DNA of 64,000 nt from Rhynochetos jubatus. Taxonomy: Eukaryota; Chordata; Aves; Eurypygiformes; Rhynochetidae. Below, in pieces: positions 1 to 12,700 of the stretch. The stretch lies in the NCBI GenBank assembly GCA_027574665.1, contig CM050650.1, forward strand, positions 99,483,086 to 99,547,085, read 5' to 3'. Made by a program: the position numbers and the translations under genes. The notes below the pieces were generated by a model. The model was not told the origin of the DNA, searched no databases, and saw nothing but the letters and a program-made list of their open reading frames with translations. The stretch's first letter is position 1. Each line of letters starts with the position of its first letter.

Positions 1-3000
1 TCTTCACATAGGATCTTGGTTTTTCTCCTAAGGAAAAATGGACACAGTACGCTCTTCCTTTTGTCACTCCCTTCTCCCTCCCCTCCCCTAATCTTTTCTC
101 CTCCACTGACAGAGCAGCAGGAGTTTCTTGTCTACTTTCCATCTGTACCCCTTCCACTTGCCCCAGTGACCCCATGTTCTGTTCTTCCTCTTATTTCTCC
201 CCTCCCTTATTCTCTTTCTTAACCTCTCACTGTCCTTTGGCTCTCTTCCACTGGAGTATAAGCAAGCATTTGCCTCTTAAAAGTTGCACCTTTGACCCTC
301 CTTGGTTCTTCATATCATATCTCATCGCCTATCTCTTCTTCATTCCTAAGCTCATTGAAGGCGCTGTTTATAATTACTGCCTGGAGACCCTCTTCTGTGC
401 TTCCCTCCTGTAACTCCCACACTTTGGCTTCTGTTCCTTGCTTGCAACTGCAACAGCTCTCACCAAACTCCCTGATGACAAGATCTCAGAAACAGTAGTC
501 TGTCCTCATTCTTCTTGACTTGTCAGTAGTGTTTGTTGCAGTTGACCAGATTCTTCTTTAAACTTGTGTCCTTGGTTGCTTTTTGCGGTGCTGTCTTGTG
601 AATTTTCTTCTTTCTAAGCAGTTCTTCATCTTGTTCTTCAAAGGTGTCTCCCATTTTAGAGGTGTGTGGGTGGAGGTCTTGGGACTCTGCCTTGGCTGGA
701 TTCTCTTGTGCTTTTAATGCCTTATAGGTTATTTCATGCACAAAAAAATAAATGTAACAGCCAGAGGTATCTGTAGATAACAGATCTACCTTCCTATTGA
801 AACCTCTTTCCTCTCACTTAAGCTTGATTAATTTGGAATCACACAAATGCGATTACAACGCATCCCACCTGGCACTGCCCTAAGTCGAGATATCTTGGCA
901 AATGCTCAGACCAGACACGTGATTATCTTCCCTCTTTCACATAGACACGCTTATTTTCTCCTTTCATGTGCTAAGCTCTCTGAACCACTGCTAGCTGTAC
1001 TCAGCCTTTGCCTGCATCTGTTCCAGCTAGCATTACTTTTTCTACAAATGACTCAAATTGTAGCTCTTATTTCCAGTAAGAACGTAGCAAGACCTTGTCA
1101 AATGAAATTCATATTTTACGTCCTCTATTAAAAACACTTATCCTGGTATATGTTTGGAGTGCATTTTACTCTTTCACAGCCTCATTTTAATAATTTTACT
1201 TTCTTAGTCGTTGCCATCATCTGAGTCCTATTTCTATTGCTTCTGTCCTTTCTCCATGATATCCCAGAGCATTTTTTTGTACTGACAGTACCAAGAAATT
1301 TGATATTATCACCGCATCTCTATATTTTATGCCAGTTCATTAAATGAAAATATTATATAAAATTCCACCAAGCTCATCCTTGATGAACTTTACTGGAAAA
1401 CAGTTCTTTCATTCTCCACAGGACGTTGTTCTCTCTCTGACAGGAAGTTCTTTACCTGTCAAATTCTTTCTGTAATCCCTGTTTTCTCCAGTTTAATACT
1501 GAATATCAGATGCTCAGGTAGATTATGTGTATCATATTTTCCTTGTTTAAAATGTCAGTCTAGTCACAATGATGTAAGCATGCAGAGAGTTCATAATCTC
1601 AAACAGATTTGTACATTGTAGTAGGCAGATTCCTCAGGTCACCACATACTTTCATACCCCAGCAGGCCCAGCTGAATTATGTGAGCTCAGGCAAGTTTCT
1701 GCTCACTGGTGTGAACCACAGGGAGTATTCCCTTGTTCTCTAGATACCTTTTGGCTTGCTTTTACTTTTGTTTGCCCTACTTCATTCCAGATGTAATTCG
1801 TGGCACATTATCACTACCAAATGCACATCTTCTTGATCTAGCACATGTAGCCGTTAGGAACATTTAAAGGTATATGAAATTAAAGGGAACATGTGCACAT
1901 ACATACTGTATGTTTTGCATTTACTTGTATTTAGTACTGTTTTTGCTCCCTTCATAGTAAGTGCTGTGGCTGATATTGCAAAATAATTTCAGTACATGTT
2001 GTGTATTCACTAGCTCTAGGCACTGTAGTATTATATAAAAAGCAATCCCTTGGGTCTGAAATTTTTCATGCTTGGTTTCATTTGAAAAACGATGTATGCA
2101 TGAAAAAAATTAAGGAAATTATCCTGAATTGTTTTTGAGTTATGTGTCACTGAAAAACATGGCAGTGTTTAACTGTTAACAGTAGATCCTTTTTTATCTT
2201 TAATGCAGATAAGAAAATTTAGAATTTTGAAACTCAAACAGTGACATCAAAATTGGGAGTGATATTTATTGAAGTCTGTAGCCAAGTTTCAAAAACCTGG
2301 TTTTCATAATGACATACAGATAATTGAAATCATACCTAGTAGGCATCTGGACTAAAATTGTGAGCAGGATGTAATGGACCCAACCATTCTTGTGGAGACA
2401 AAATTAATTTCCATTTCTTTGTCAGAGATAATCAAGTTCTTTTTAGCTTTATGGTTTGCTCCATTCTTACTGCTACTTCCAGTGTCCCAACACCGTACCT
2501 TCATGTAAGGGACGGAATATGCTCTATGCATTAACATGTTGACATTTTTTTCACAATTGTTTTTGCCTGTCACTCATCCTAATTTCACATTCTATCAATC
2601 AGTTTCTCCTTCAACTGCAAAGAAACAATACATCCTTTACCCTGCAGACCTTAACTACATACAAACTGACATCTGTTCAATCCCGTTTGAATTATGCAGT
2701 GTATAATTTTACATTATATCCTTCAGTGTTGCAGGAAAGGGAATGATGGGGGATTGATGAAGGCTCCTCTTCTATTAAGCAGTTGAGCAACCTCCCACTG
2801 GGACTGGGGCTCTGCCTGCCCCTGAATCTGTTGTAAATCCCTCTACAGTCACACTTATTTTGGTTTTGAATGGCTGTTTCTGGTTAGTTTAATCCTATTC
2901 CTAATCAATTTAAGATAAACAATTAGAAATTTAATTGGAATTTCATGGCTCTTAATGATTGTTAAAAAGAAGATATTTAAACCAAATTCTACACTAATAC

Positions 3001-3691
3001 AGCATTAAGACTCAATAATGGAAGCTTGATTGTGGCTTTCAGTTTTTGTGCTTTGTGGAGCCGATAGCTGTTGAGAGATACAGTCTGGCTTCTCGATTTA
3101 TTCTTGTTGCAAGGCATATCTAAACTGCAGCTTGCAATGGAGCTGTAATTCTTCTGAGGCTCTGGGGCAGAAGTGACCGTACAGAGATAGGAGGTGAAAG
3201 CTACCCCATTCACTACAATGCTAGTGACTAATGAGATGGTGGGGTTGTTATAATTTGCTTGTGTCCATGTGTTGCTCTCTAGGATCCGGGTAGCTGTCAC
3301 TAGGAAGAAAATGCTATCTTCCTCTGAATACCTTGTGTGGGCCAGGCAAGGCAGAATTTGAGATGACTCTTACCACTTCAGAAGGAAATACCAAGAAAAA
3401 TTGAAGTCTCCTGCAGCAGTCTTAGCTTGTCTGCATTGCAATTCCTTTATAACTTGTGACATACATTGAGCATAAATAAAGTTACAAACCTCTGTTCTGT
3501 GATTTAAAAAGAAAATTGATAAACCTGATATTTTATTCTGTTGTAATTTTAACTTTTCATTCAAATATGTATTCTACATTGACTGGCATAAATATTCAAA
3601 ATAATATTTAACCTTTTCTTCGTGTAACGTGGTTGGATACAGATACACATATATAAAACAGAAGTTTATTTGTGTGTTCTTTTTATTGTAG
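1..3691 (+). other. HMGCLL1: HMGCLL1 intron (5' end outside the window)
   Basis: Noncoding DNA before the first visible exon. The first 1 kb is pyrimidine-rich and carries a LINE relic, annotated separately. I see nothing supportable in 1150-3690. The longest reading frames there lack any recognisable domain or splice context. Confidence 0.7.
300..1050 (+). mobile_element. Decayed LINE reverse-transcriptase fragment (L2/CR1-like)
   Basis: Broken reading frames recall the finger/palm region of a Jockey-superfamily LINE. IPKLIEGAVYNYCLETLF near 340-395 resembles the LSK-LERAVYNxL motif. At about 405-475 CNSHTLASVP is followed by ATALTKLPDD-like sequence. At 480-550 sequence encoding SQKQ-SVLILLDLSVVF-like residues across a frame shift resembles the SVLxLLDLSAAFDTV motif. 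Sequence at 590-700 resembles the following SS-ISHLxVGVPQGSVL region, but with more damage. Similarity beyond about 720 is tentative. There are several stops and frameshifts, so it is dead. Confidence 0.5.
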
Positions 3692-3755
3692 GTATGTGTC
3701 ATGTGCACTGGGATGCCCATATGAAGGAAACGTCACACCAGCCAAAGTGGCAGAA
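3692..3755 (+). CDS. HMGCLL1: HMGCLL1 exon encoding [12 protein letters not shown]
   Basis: The acceptor is ttttattgtag and the donor is gtaaga. The first G completes a Gly codon from the previous exon, then [21 protein letters not shown] follows in frame up to the donor. The length of 64 bp equals that of the corresponding exon 6 of human HMGCL. The segment forms part of the TIM barrel just before the GDTIG loop. The preceding exon of the family (about 149 bp) was looked for in 1-3690 and not seen. Confidence 0.93.
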
Positions 3756-6700
3756 GTAAGAGTGAACTTCTGGCTTGTCTTTTTAATGAATCAAAAATAC
3801 TTTTAAAAATCTCTATAAGTAATGTTCTACACTTAATCTTAATAAGATCTTTAATGGATAAAATTTAAGTAAAAGAAATGCAAAACACAGCTGATACTAA
3901 ACTGGGTGCATAATCTCACTCAAACATATGCAATTAATCTAAGGAAAGTAGTACGTTTTGATTGTTATCAGTCATGACAAAAAATATTACGTGCTATTTC
4001 CTCCAAAAGAAGGTAAGGAAATGCTTAAGGAAATGGACTGAAGCACATGTGTCAGTGGACCACATTGTATGAGATGATTTCCAGCACAACCTCTTGCAAA
4101 ACGTATCTGCTTTTAAACCCGTTTTATGCTCTTAAAAGCATACTGCGCTTTCAGACACTACAGTCCCTGCTACAACGTTGTGCTTCTGGTGAGTATCGTG
4201 TGATTGACACATGAACCGAAACTTAGCCCCAACGTGATTTTCTCCGACTTAATTTGCTCTATTGCTGTGGTGGAATAAGCTGTACTTTCCCTTCCCACCC
4301 CCTGTTCCCATTTAGGATGAAGGAGAAGAAAGGCGATGTCTTAGTCCAGCCTTTCTTCCCAGCAAAGAAAGGGATAAGTGAATCGCAAGTGTTAAATTTT
4401 GCAGGAAGGCAAAGAGGGCATGAAAGCTGAAATGGACAGCAGAGAAGAAAGTGGACAAGAGGCACAAGGCAGAACATGCTGGCCTTCCTCTTGGCGAATG
4501 ACTTCTCTGTTACACTTAATCACCTACTTTTGGTGATTTAGCAGAATCTCTGAAACAATTCCTTTTTTATTTTTTTGTAGCACTAGCAGCTAGTCAACAT
4601 TTGTCTGACATATTTTGTTCTCAGTGTGTGGCTTTCGGGTCCTCTCTTGCATCTTCTAGTATACATTCCAGATGGAACTTGTGATAATACTTCTCCCACA
4701 GCAGACACATACACTCTTTTTGAAAAAAAAAAAAAGCTAAATTGGAAGGTGCTTAGTATTTCTAAATTAATTGGGTTTAATATGAAGTGAAAGTTAGAAG
4801 GGACACAGCTTTAGTTAGAGCAGTGATGACAGATTCAGCTGTGCTGTTGGTAAATTGCTTACTGCAATATCATGTTCCCCAACAGGCTTCTTTCCACGTG
4901 TTGCTGGTTTTTTAACTACTCTCCTTGCGCAGAAGAGCTCCTTTTCAGTTTGCCAGTGGGAGCGCTACTTAATGTTCCAAACCTGCAAACTTTTACTCAC
5001 ACAAATATATTATTTTCTGTCTTCATCCTATAAAGTGTCTTCTTGTATCCGACCACCATCGTATTATTAAGAATAAAAGCTGCCTCATTAAAGTTATTGA
5101 AGCCCTGATTCAGAAAGCACTGATGTTTATGTAGAAACATCTGATTAGCTGTTAATCGGTTTTACATAAGCACATGCACTCATTCTTTGCTGAATCAGAA
5201 TTATCAAAATTACTGGCTGTGTTGCTCAACCCTTTCAGAGAACAGCCTCTCTGGTCATCATCTTTCTTGGGATGGGAGTGTGTGTCTCCCTTGACTGTGC
5301 ATTGCAATCAGCAGCTATGATTGAAAGGTTTAGACAAGTCAATGACAGTGACCAATGGGTTTTTTTTTTAAGCAAAAGATTTTTTAACTGGAGTAAAACC
5401 AATTAGGAGAGGTGGCTCATTAACCAGACTGCATGCATTTCTGGCTTACTAGGGACACAACTGTTTTAAACATAGTGAGTGCAAACTTCTGATGCCTTCA
5501 GACTTCTAGAATCCATCTGGTTCATCCATATGGTTCTTTATTTAAAAAAAAAAAATCTCATCTATTAAAATAAACTGTATAACATCACTCTGCTTTTTCT
5601 TGAAATTAAGTCTGTGTTTAACCATTTATCACCCTGTGGTTTCTGAATTTCAAATCTTGGGCAAATAAGGCTTGAAAGTCATTGGAAGCACCATATAACA
5701 TCCCTGAAGCCAATTGTGCTATCCATTGTCTTCCAGTCATATACTGTTTTTATCGTTCTGCCTGCTTCCCACTTTCCTTGGCTTCCTTTTCACCTAGAGC
5801 AGTGATGTCATATAAGTATTATCCAGCATACAGGCTGATCAGGCTCCAGAAAATGTGCCGCTTCTTATTTGAATGCTGTTGGATTATTACAAAGTTTCCC
5901 TTAAAGTACGAGGACTGCAGTGTGGGTTTTTTGTTCCTACTTGCTTAAAATCATCTATAAATCAATTATGACCTTTTGCATTCAGTTCAAGAGTATAGTT
6001 TTAGATATTATTTCCAGCAGTAGGATTGGTCCTGTGCCTAAGGGGTTGCAGTGTTGGGTCACCAACTCCCATTTCGATCAGCGCTTGGTGGCAGGGCTGT
6101 GCTCCAAAGGGGAGTAGCACAAGACTTATGCATAGTAAAACTGCTCAGTGGTGCAGAACACAACCCCATTTAATCAGCAAAGTTGCAAGCTCGTAATCAC
6201 ATTCTGATTACACTGAGAAAACAGTGTGTTCTCTTCTCCCCCACCCTCCTCCCAAAACTCTACACTGAAAACGTACAAAACTGTAACTAATGGGCCGCAT
6301 CCCACTTTGGTAGGATAGAAAATCCAACATGACAAACTCCCATTGAGCTTTCAAGCATGCACATTCCTCTTAAAATTAAATATAGATCTCTCTTAAAGGG
6401 TCAGTTTAAGGTTAGATCATGACAAGACAGTGATGATGCTCAGCTTGTTAGCAGATTATCCCCCTCTCTTCTTTCATCTTTCAGACCTTTATTTTCAGAA
6501 GCTGAAAGACCTAAGGACTGAGCATGAGCAAGAAATGAATGCAACATGATTTCTATCAGTTTATATAGTCTCTTTGTCATGGCTAAAATGCTCATCTAGA
6601 AAAACTTTGAATCATGAATGAAAACGAAAATGAGAAAAAAATGCTGTCTGCTTCTTTCACCCTGATTTAAATAAAAAATGAAGTTTGGGGATTAACTAGG

Positions 6701-9700
6701 GGTAATCTAGCACTAACTGTAGATGATCTTATTTTTTCCTACAACAGTAGTCAAGTTAGAACACCTGCCATATGTTGATGATATAAAAATGTGCTGCAAG
6801 ATAGAATCTTTTTTTGCAATCTGGTGAATGTCCCTTTTGTAAGGCTTATATTGAATTTATGTTGATGCGAACCAGGGCTCTTTGACTTTAAGCACAAAGA
6901 GTTTTACTACCTTTGCAATAGTCATAGCACTTCCAAGCTTTAAGCAGAACGATTCAGACTTACTTGAAGTTCTTTTTCAGCTGCTCTTTGAATTAAGTGA
7001 ACAGCAATATTAATCCAGCACTTCCGACAGTGCTGGTGCAGCACTTTGTCAGCTTCCTCAGACAGATTCACAGCAATCCCACTGATGAAGTCCTGGAATT
7101 ACTTTAACAGCAGAGTGCAGTGCAACTGAAGATGTCTTGGAAAAGAGTTGTATTTTTTCATTTCTAAATAGTTAATTTCCAGACTGGGATTCCGCTCCAG
7201 TGGAGTGGCCTTTCGGGATCGTTGATACGTGGTGGGGAATGCTAAAGGGGACAAACATACTTAGCAGCTGAAAATAAGGTGAAACCTTTTCCAAGTAAAT
7301 TTAGCTCATCAAAGATAGAAAGTTCCTACATTCAATTTCTAAAGCAGTGCTTTTGGTGCAAACGTAATATTGTGCTCCCTAGTGTATGTCTCTCTCCATA
7401 AAACATTATGGGGCCAGACCTCAAATCTCTTACTCATACGAAGAACTCCTCAAATACATAATTCTAGAAACATTTAGGGCTCTACTTGCATAAGTAAGAA
7501 GTATTTGTATAGAGTTTTGCTTAGTATTAAGAAAAATTTTAAAACTTAAAGACTAGAATTTTAAGTTACAGGTTTGCTTTGTTAGCATTTTAATGTTTGA
7601 TTTCATGAAAAGCAAGCAAAACTAATATTAAGTACACAATGTCAGAACTTCAGTTTTCATTGATGTTTTCAGTGCCAAGAGAAAGCAAAATCAGGTTTCT
7701 TGTTAATTATTTATTGTCTTAGTTCAGCCATGTGGTTAGCTCAGTGTAATAAGCAAACAAAAGGGCAGGTCTTTACCCTGCACAACTTGTAAACTAAAAA
7801 GTACATGAAGAAAAACAAACAGCTGGGAAATCCCTAGAGAGAGGAAAATGTTGGGAAATGGCTCGACAGAAACTTAATTCATAGTGTAAAATCTTGCTTG
7901 TTTGGATTCTGTGGGAGAGTCAAAAAGCAAGTTTTTGACAGATGTGTCTTGGTTGGTTATTCCATGTGCAGAAGCAGAACTATAAATTTAAAAGATCTAT
8001 GAGACATTCTTCTTGGGTGACAGCTTTCAAGAATGAATAGAGGGTTTCTGATTCATAGGTTTACCCTGGTGGGTCAAAACCTGAAACCTGTACAGAAATA
8101 TGTCCTTTTTAATGTATGTCCTTTACCCTATCTTATATTCTTTCCTCTTGACCTCTTCATGTTTCTCTGTTTCCAATCAGGTATCTAAGCGGCTGTACAG
8201 CGTGGGCTGTTACGAAATCTCTCTGGGGGACACAATTGGTGTGGGGACTCCTGGAAGTATGAAAAGAATGTTGGAAGCTGTTATGAAAGAAATTCCTCTG
8301 AGTGCTCTTGCTGTTCACTGTCATGACACGTATGGCCAGGCGTTAGCCAATATCCTCACAGCCATACAGGTAACTCAGGTTCTCATTTTACAGATGTGAT
8401 AGTAGTAGTCTTAGTTTAATTCAAATGCACAATTTAAAAAAAATTCCAGCCTTAAAGAAGTTACGAGAAAAGGAAAGAGGCACTCACCAAACTTCCAGAA
8501 AGTATTGCTTACACATCAGATTGCCTAGAGATATTATTTGGCAAGAATATTTCAACTCTTAGCTGATTAATACCTTCAATTCCATACAAAATCACTAAGA
8601 AACAGTGGCCATAATTATATTCCATTGATTTTGGATGCATGAGGGAGATAAAAGATATTTTTTTTTCTGATATCTCAGGATCCTCTTTTCTTAGGAACAT
8701 CTGAATGTTCATTGTTCACTAAACTAAAATTCCTATTTTACAGAGGTGTCTAAACATAAAATTACATAATTACAGTTTGATTTCAGATGGATAAATCTAA
8801 ATTAGTGGTAACTGTACACAGAGTGGTCTACATAATTTTATTACTGTTAATATGCTTTCAGTATGGTTTTTGTTTATCAGTTATACCTTCCAAATAAGAT
8901 TAGCAACAACTTTATGTTTTATTTAATTTTCTTTCAAATCTGTGGCTAAATAATCAGAAATAGTTAATTTCCATAAGAGATATTTTTCCTTTTGTGTTTA
9001 TATTTTTTAAGAATAGGACACAATACAAGAAACATACTACAAGTTCTAATGTAGTTTGTGTATAGATATATAATCTTGAAAAATACATTAATGTGTACAT
9101 GCATTCCTGAGGATACCTATTTCTACTAAATATTACAGAATCAAAAGCTGTTTACAAATCAAAGGCCTTTATTCCTCTCTTTTATACTTAATGACATCTT
9201 CTGCTTCCTTGTAATTGAGGCAGACATTTTTAAGGTCAATTTTCTTTTATCCTGACTTGTTATTTTTGCAGAGCTCATATTATATTGTTTAGAAATAACA
9301 GCAGTATGTTAACAGTATTTGTGGCACAAGCAACAGGAAGGAACAGGAAAATGTTTCAATAAGGAAATCTCTGCAGGTATTTGATTAAATACTGAATGAT
9401 AAAATCTGATAAAAAATGTTCTGACTTTTACTCACGGTGTTCACTATTGACCCTTACTCATTTTTACTGTTGCAAATGTGTGTATATGTACCATGGGATG
9501 GATAAATTGCTAATTTCACGGTAAGCTTCAGTTGCAGGTGTAACAGCTGAAAGCATGAAAACTCCTGAGCATGGGAGGAGTTCACTATAAAAATACTTGA
9601 AGAATTTTTTTTCAAATCCTTCCTTAATACAATTGCTGTCATGGTGCCTACTAAATATTGAAGGATGGCTATGCTTTGTTAACCCCGGTATTTGTTGTAA

Positions 9701-12700
9701 GTGGTTCTTGTTTCAGGGTTACCTCCTGCTCCTCTCTTTTTACTTCTTAAATCAACCGTGTGAGAGTTAAAGGGAAAAAAACCTCTTAAGTACCTAATGT
9801 GCACTTCAGGCTAATTAACATGTAAATTCAAGAAAGCAATAGACCTAAAAAAACACGCCTATGCAGCCTTCTCAGATTTCTGAGAAGCTGAGGGTGCCTG
9901 AGACCCACCAGAAAACTTCCCTATGTGCTCAAGTTCTGCTACAGTGCATGTCTCGAGGTGCAGTGTTTTTGGCTGAGCTGAACTTGTCACAGATCTTGCC
10001 AAAAGTCCTTGATGAAGCAGGCATTACACAGTCTCTCTGACTGGCTTTGTGCAAGCAGCTCCTTGGCTCGCTCAAAGGTAGTTCCCCAGGCTCTTGGATC
10101 CTCAAATGTCACAGCAACCTCTTGTGTCTCTGGTCAAAGAAATGAGGCAGCTAGCAGTGAATTATAGCTAAGCAATGCCATGTCTAAAACAGGGTAATTT
10201 TACAGATCAGCTGGATGGTAAAGTGCCAAAACCAGTGGATCAGAGTGCCCAGGTCACCCCTGATTTTAGTCTTGCCTGTGTTTCCCTCTGTGCCAAAGAA
10301 ACACAAATTGGCAAAGTACTGGAGTAAAACCCCTTGTCTTCAGCTCAGCAGTTCATTCACAGACCCAACTCCTTATCCTTCCTCTTCTATGGGTCTGTGC
10401 GACCAATACAATATTTCATCAGGGGTGAAATGTGTTTGAGGGGTTATGGAAATAATGGGCTACAGTTATTGTTTGAAAACAATTTTAAAGAACATTCAGC
10501 AGGCAAATTACACCCTACCTAAGACATTGCAGACTACAACCTCAGACTGAGCACTATTGTATTGTATATTGTATTTCCGAAGAATTAATGAATGACAGCT
10601 GGAAAGCCACAAATCACTCTACACTAATTCAGGCATTGCTTCCATGGGAGATCTCCTAGGAGTGGAAAGAGGTGCTGGTGATTCAGTAAGTGATTTTTTA
10701 TACAGATCACATTGTTCCATGCAGGATTATACTACCCAGAATATTTTCTTTTGTTTGGGGCTGATCCAAAGTCATCTAGAACTGACAGGCTGTATCTGTA
10801 TAAGAAATTAGCAGGGAAGTAGTCTTGTAATTTTAGTATTTGGTTTTATGTGTGTTGTTTTAGCAAAAGGATAGGTAGTGAAAGATGGGAGAGAGATTAG
10901 CCAGCTTTTAAAGGATAAGTAATTTTTTAAGTTGTTGAAGTGAATAGTATAGATAGTGTTGCCTAGAGAAAGGAATTTCACTTTCTTTTATGAAGACAAT
11001 CTGTGTAAAAATGTGAGGAACATGAAGTGATGCCTCAGAACCAAACATTAAACATTTTAAGTAGAAACATGACTGGCTCTTGCTTAGCTTGTTTAATATT
11101 AAAATATCCAATTATATAATTTACTAAAGAGACAAGGTCGGAAGATGGGAAGTGATGTGGCAATCTAGTTAGAGGTTGTGGTATATTGAGTAAAATTACA
11201 TATGTGGGTTATCTTATGTGACAAACACAAAATGTAGCTAAAAGAAGTAGTAAAACATTTATAGGAAATTGTTACAGACCTCCAAGGAAGGGTAAAAAGA
11301 TGGGTCGGGAAACTTGTGTGCTGGAGAGGCCCCAGTAAGGTAGACCACTGATCTGGCAAGATTTGAGTTACCTTAACAATTGCCTCCTGTAGCGTGTACA
11401 GAAATGGGTAAGAAAGGGGAAGTTTCTTAATGGAAGTGATACAAAACTCTTTTCTTGCATAGCTCGTGCAGTTGCCAGAAATAGCTTTGTCTGTTTTCAT
11501 AGCAAACATTTGAACATGAGAAAGAATATGCGAAGAAGCAAAGAGGAGTTCTGGCCAGCAGTGATACATCAATAAATGAAACATTTGCATGGTAATCCTG
11601 TATAACTTTATCAAATTCAAATCACTATCGTAATTCATTATTATAAACAGATCTCTACATTACTGGGATCAAATCCTAACCTAGAGAAAATGAGTATGAA
11701 ACTCTAATGACTTGCAGGGAGCAGGGATTTTTGCCACCTTGTGTAATCATTTCCACCCTTAGTGGACACAATGAGATGAATGAGTTTGATGATGTAGTGA
11801 TAGGACAAGGGGTAATGGGTTTAAACTGAAAGAGGGTACATTTAGATTAGGCAGAAGAAAGAAATTCTTCACAGAGAGGGTGGTGAACCACTTTCCAGTG
11901 CTCCAGGTTACCCAGAGAAGCTGTGGATGCCCCATCCCTGGAAGTGTTCAAGGCCAGGCTGGATGAGGCTTTGAGCAACCTGGTCTAGTGGAGGGTGTCC
12001 CTGCCCATGGCAGGGGGTTGGAACTAGATGATCTTTAAGGTCCCTTCCAACCCAACCCATTCTGTGATTCTGTGATTTGCCAAATGAAATTACTGTTTAT
12101 TAGTGCTTTCTTTTTCCAGAAAACAGGAATTTTGAAATAAAATCCACACTTTAGTAACATAAACAGAATTTAGCAAACTTGTAATTAAACTTTCAAGGTT
12201 CAGACTGCAAAATCCAAATTGTGGATACAGGTTTTCATTACAAACACAATATATCCCCTTACAGAGAGTTTAAAATATTTAATAATATGTCATTAATGTA
12301 TTTAAGATCCTTGAATTTTAAAGATTATAAATAAACTTTTTTTCTGTTTTACTGTTCAAATAGAAATGGCTGGCTGCTGAGCCCTTCATGACTTAACTAA
12401 ACAGGTTCTAGTCCCTTTGATGCATTCTGGAGAGACTAACCAACTTGCATTTTTTCGTGGCTCCAGTTTACTTACGTACTAAGGATTAGATTCACACAAA
12501 GCACTCAGTGTTGATATGGCTAAGTTTTAAGTGCCAGAACTCAGAGAGGAATCTGAACATATATGAGGAAGCTCATGGTTTATTAATTCACAAGGGTCAT
12601 TGTGTTACAGGAATAGAGTTCACAATGGCCAGCAGCCTGAAATGGTAAAACCTAATTGAAGCAACTGGAACAAGATTGTGTTTAAAATTCCTCTTTACAT

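Noticed and set aside
2989..3300. 103-codon frame on the - strand
   Set aside because: No homology recognised and no splice or promoter context. Taken as chance.
8100..8399. 99-codon frame starting at an upstream ATG
   Set aside because: Its first 27 codons are intron. Only 8181-8369 is the HMGCLL1 exon, as shown by the ttccaatcag acceptor and family alignment.
11165..11638. 157-codon frame on the - strand, the longest non-repeat frame
   Set aside because: No recognisable domain, no splice context, composition like translated AT-rich intron, and it lies inside an HMGCLL1 intron.
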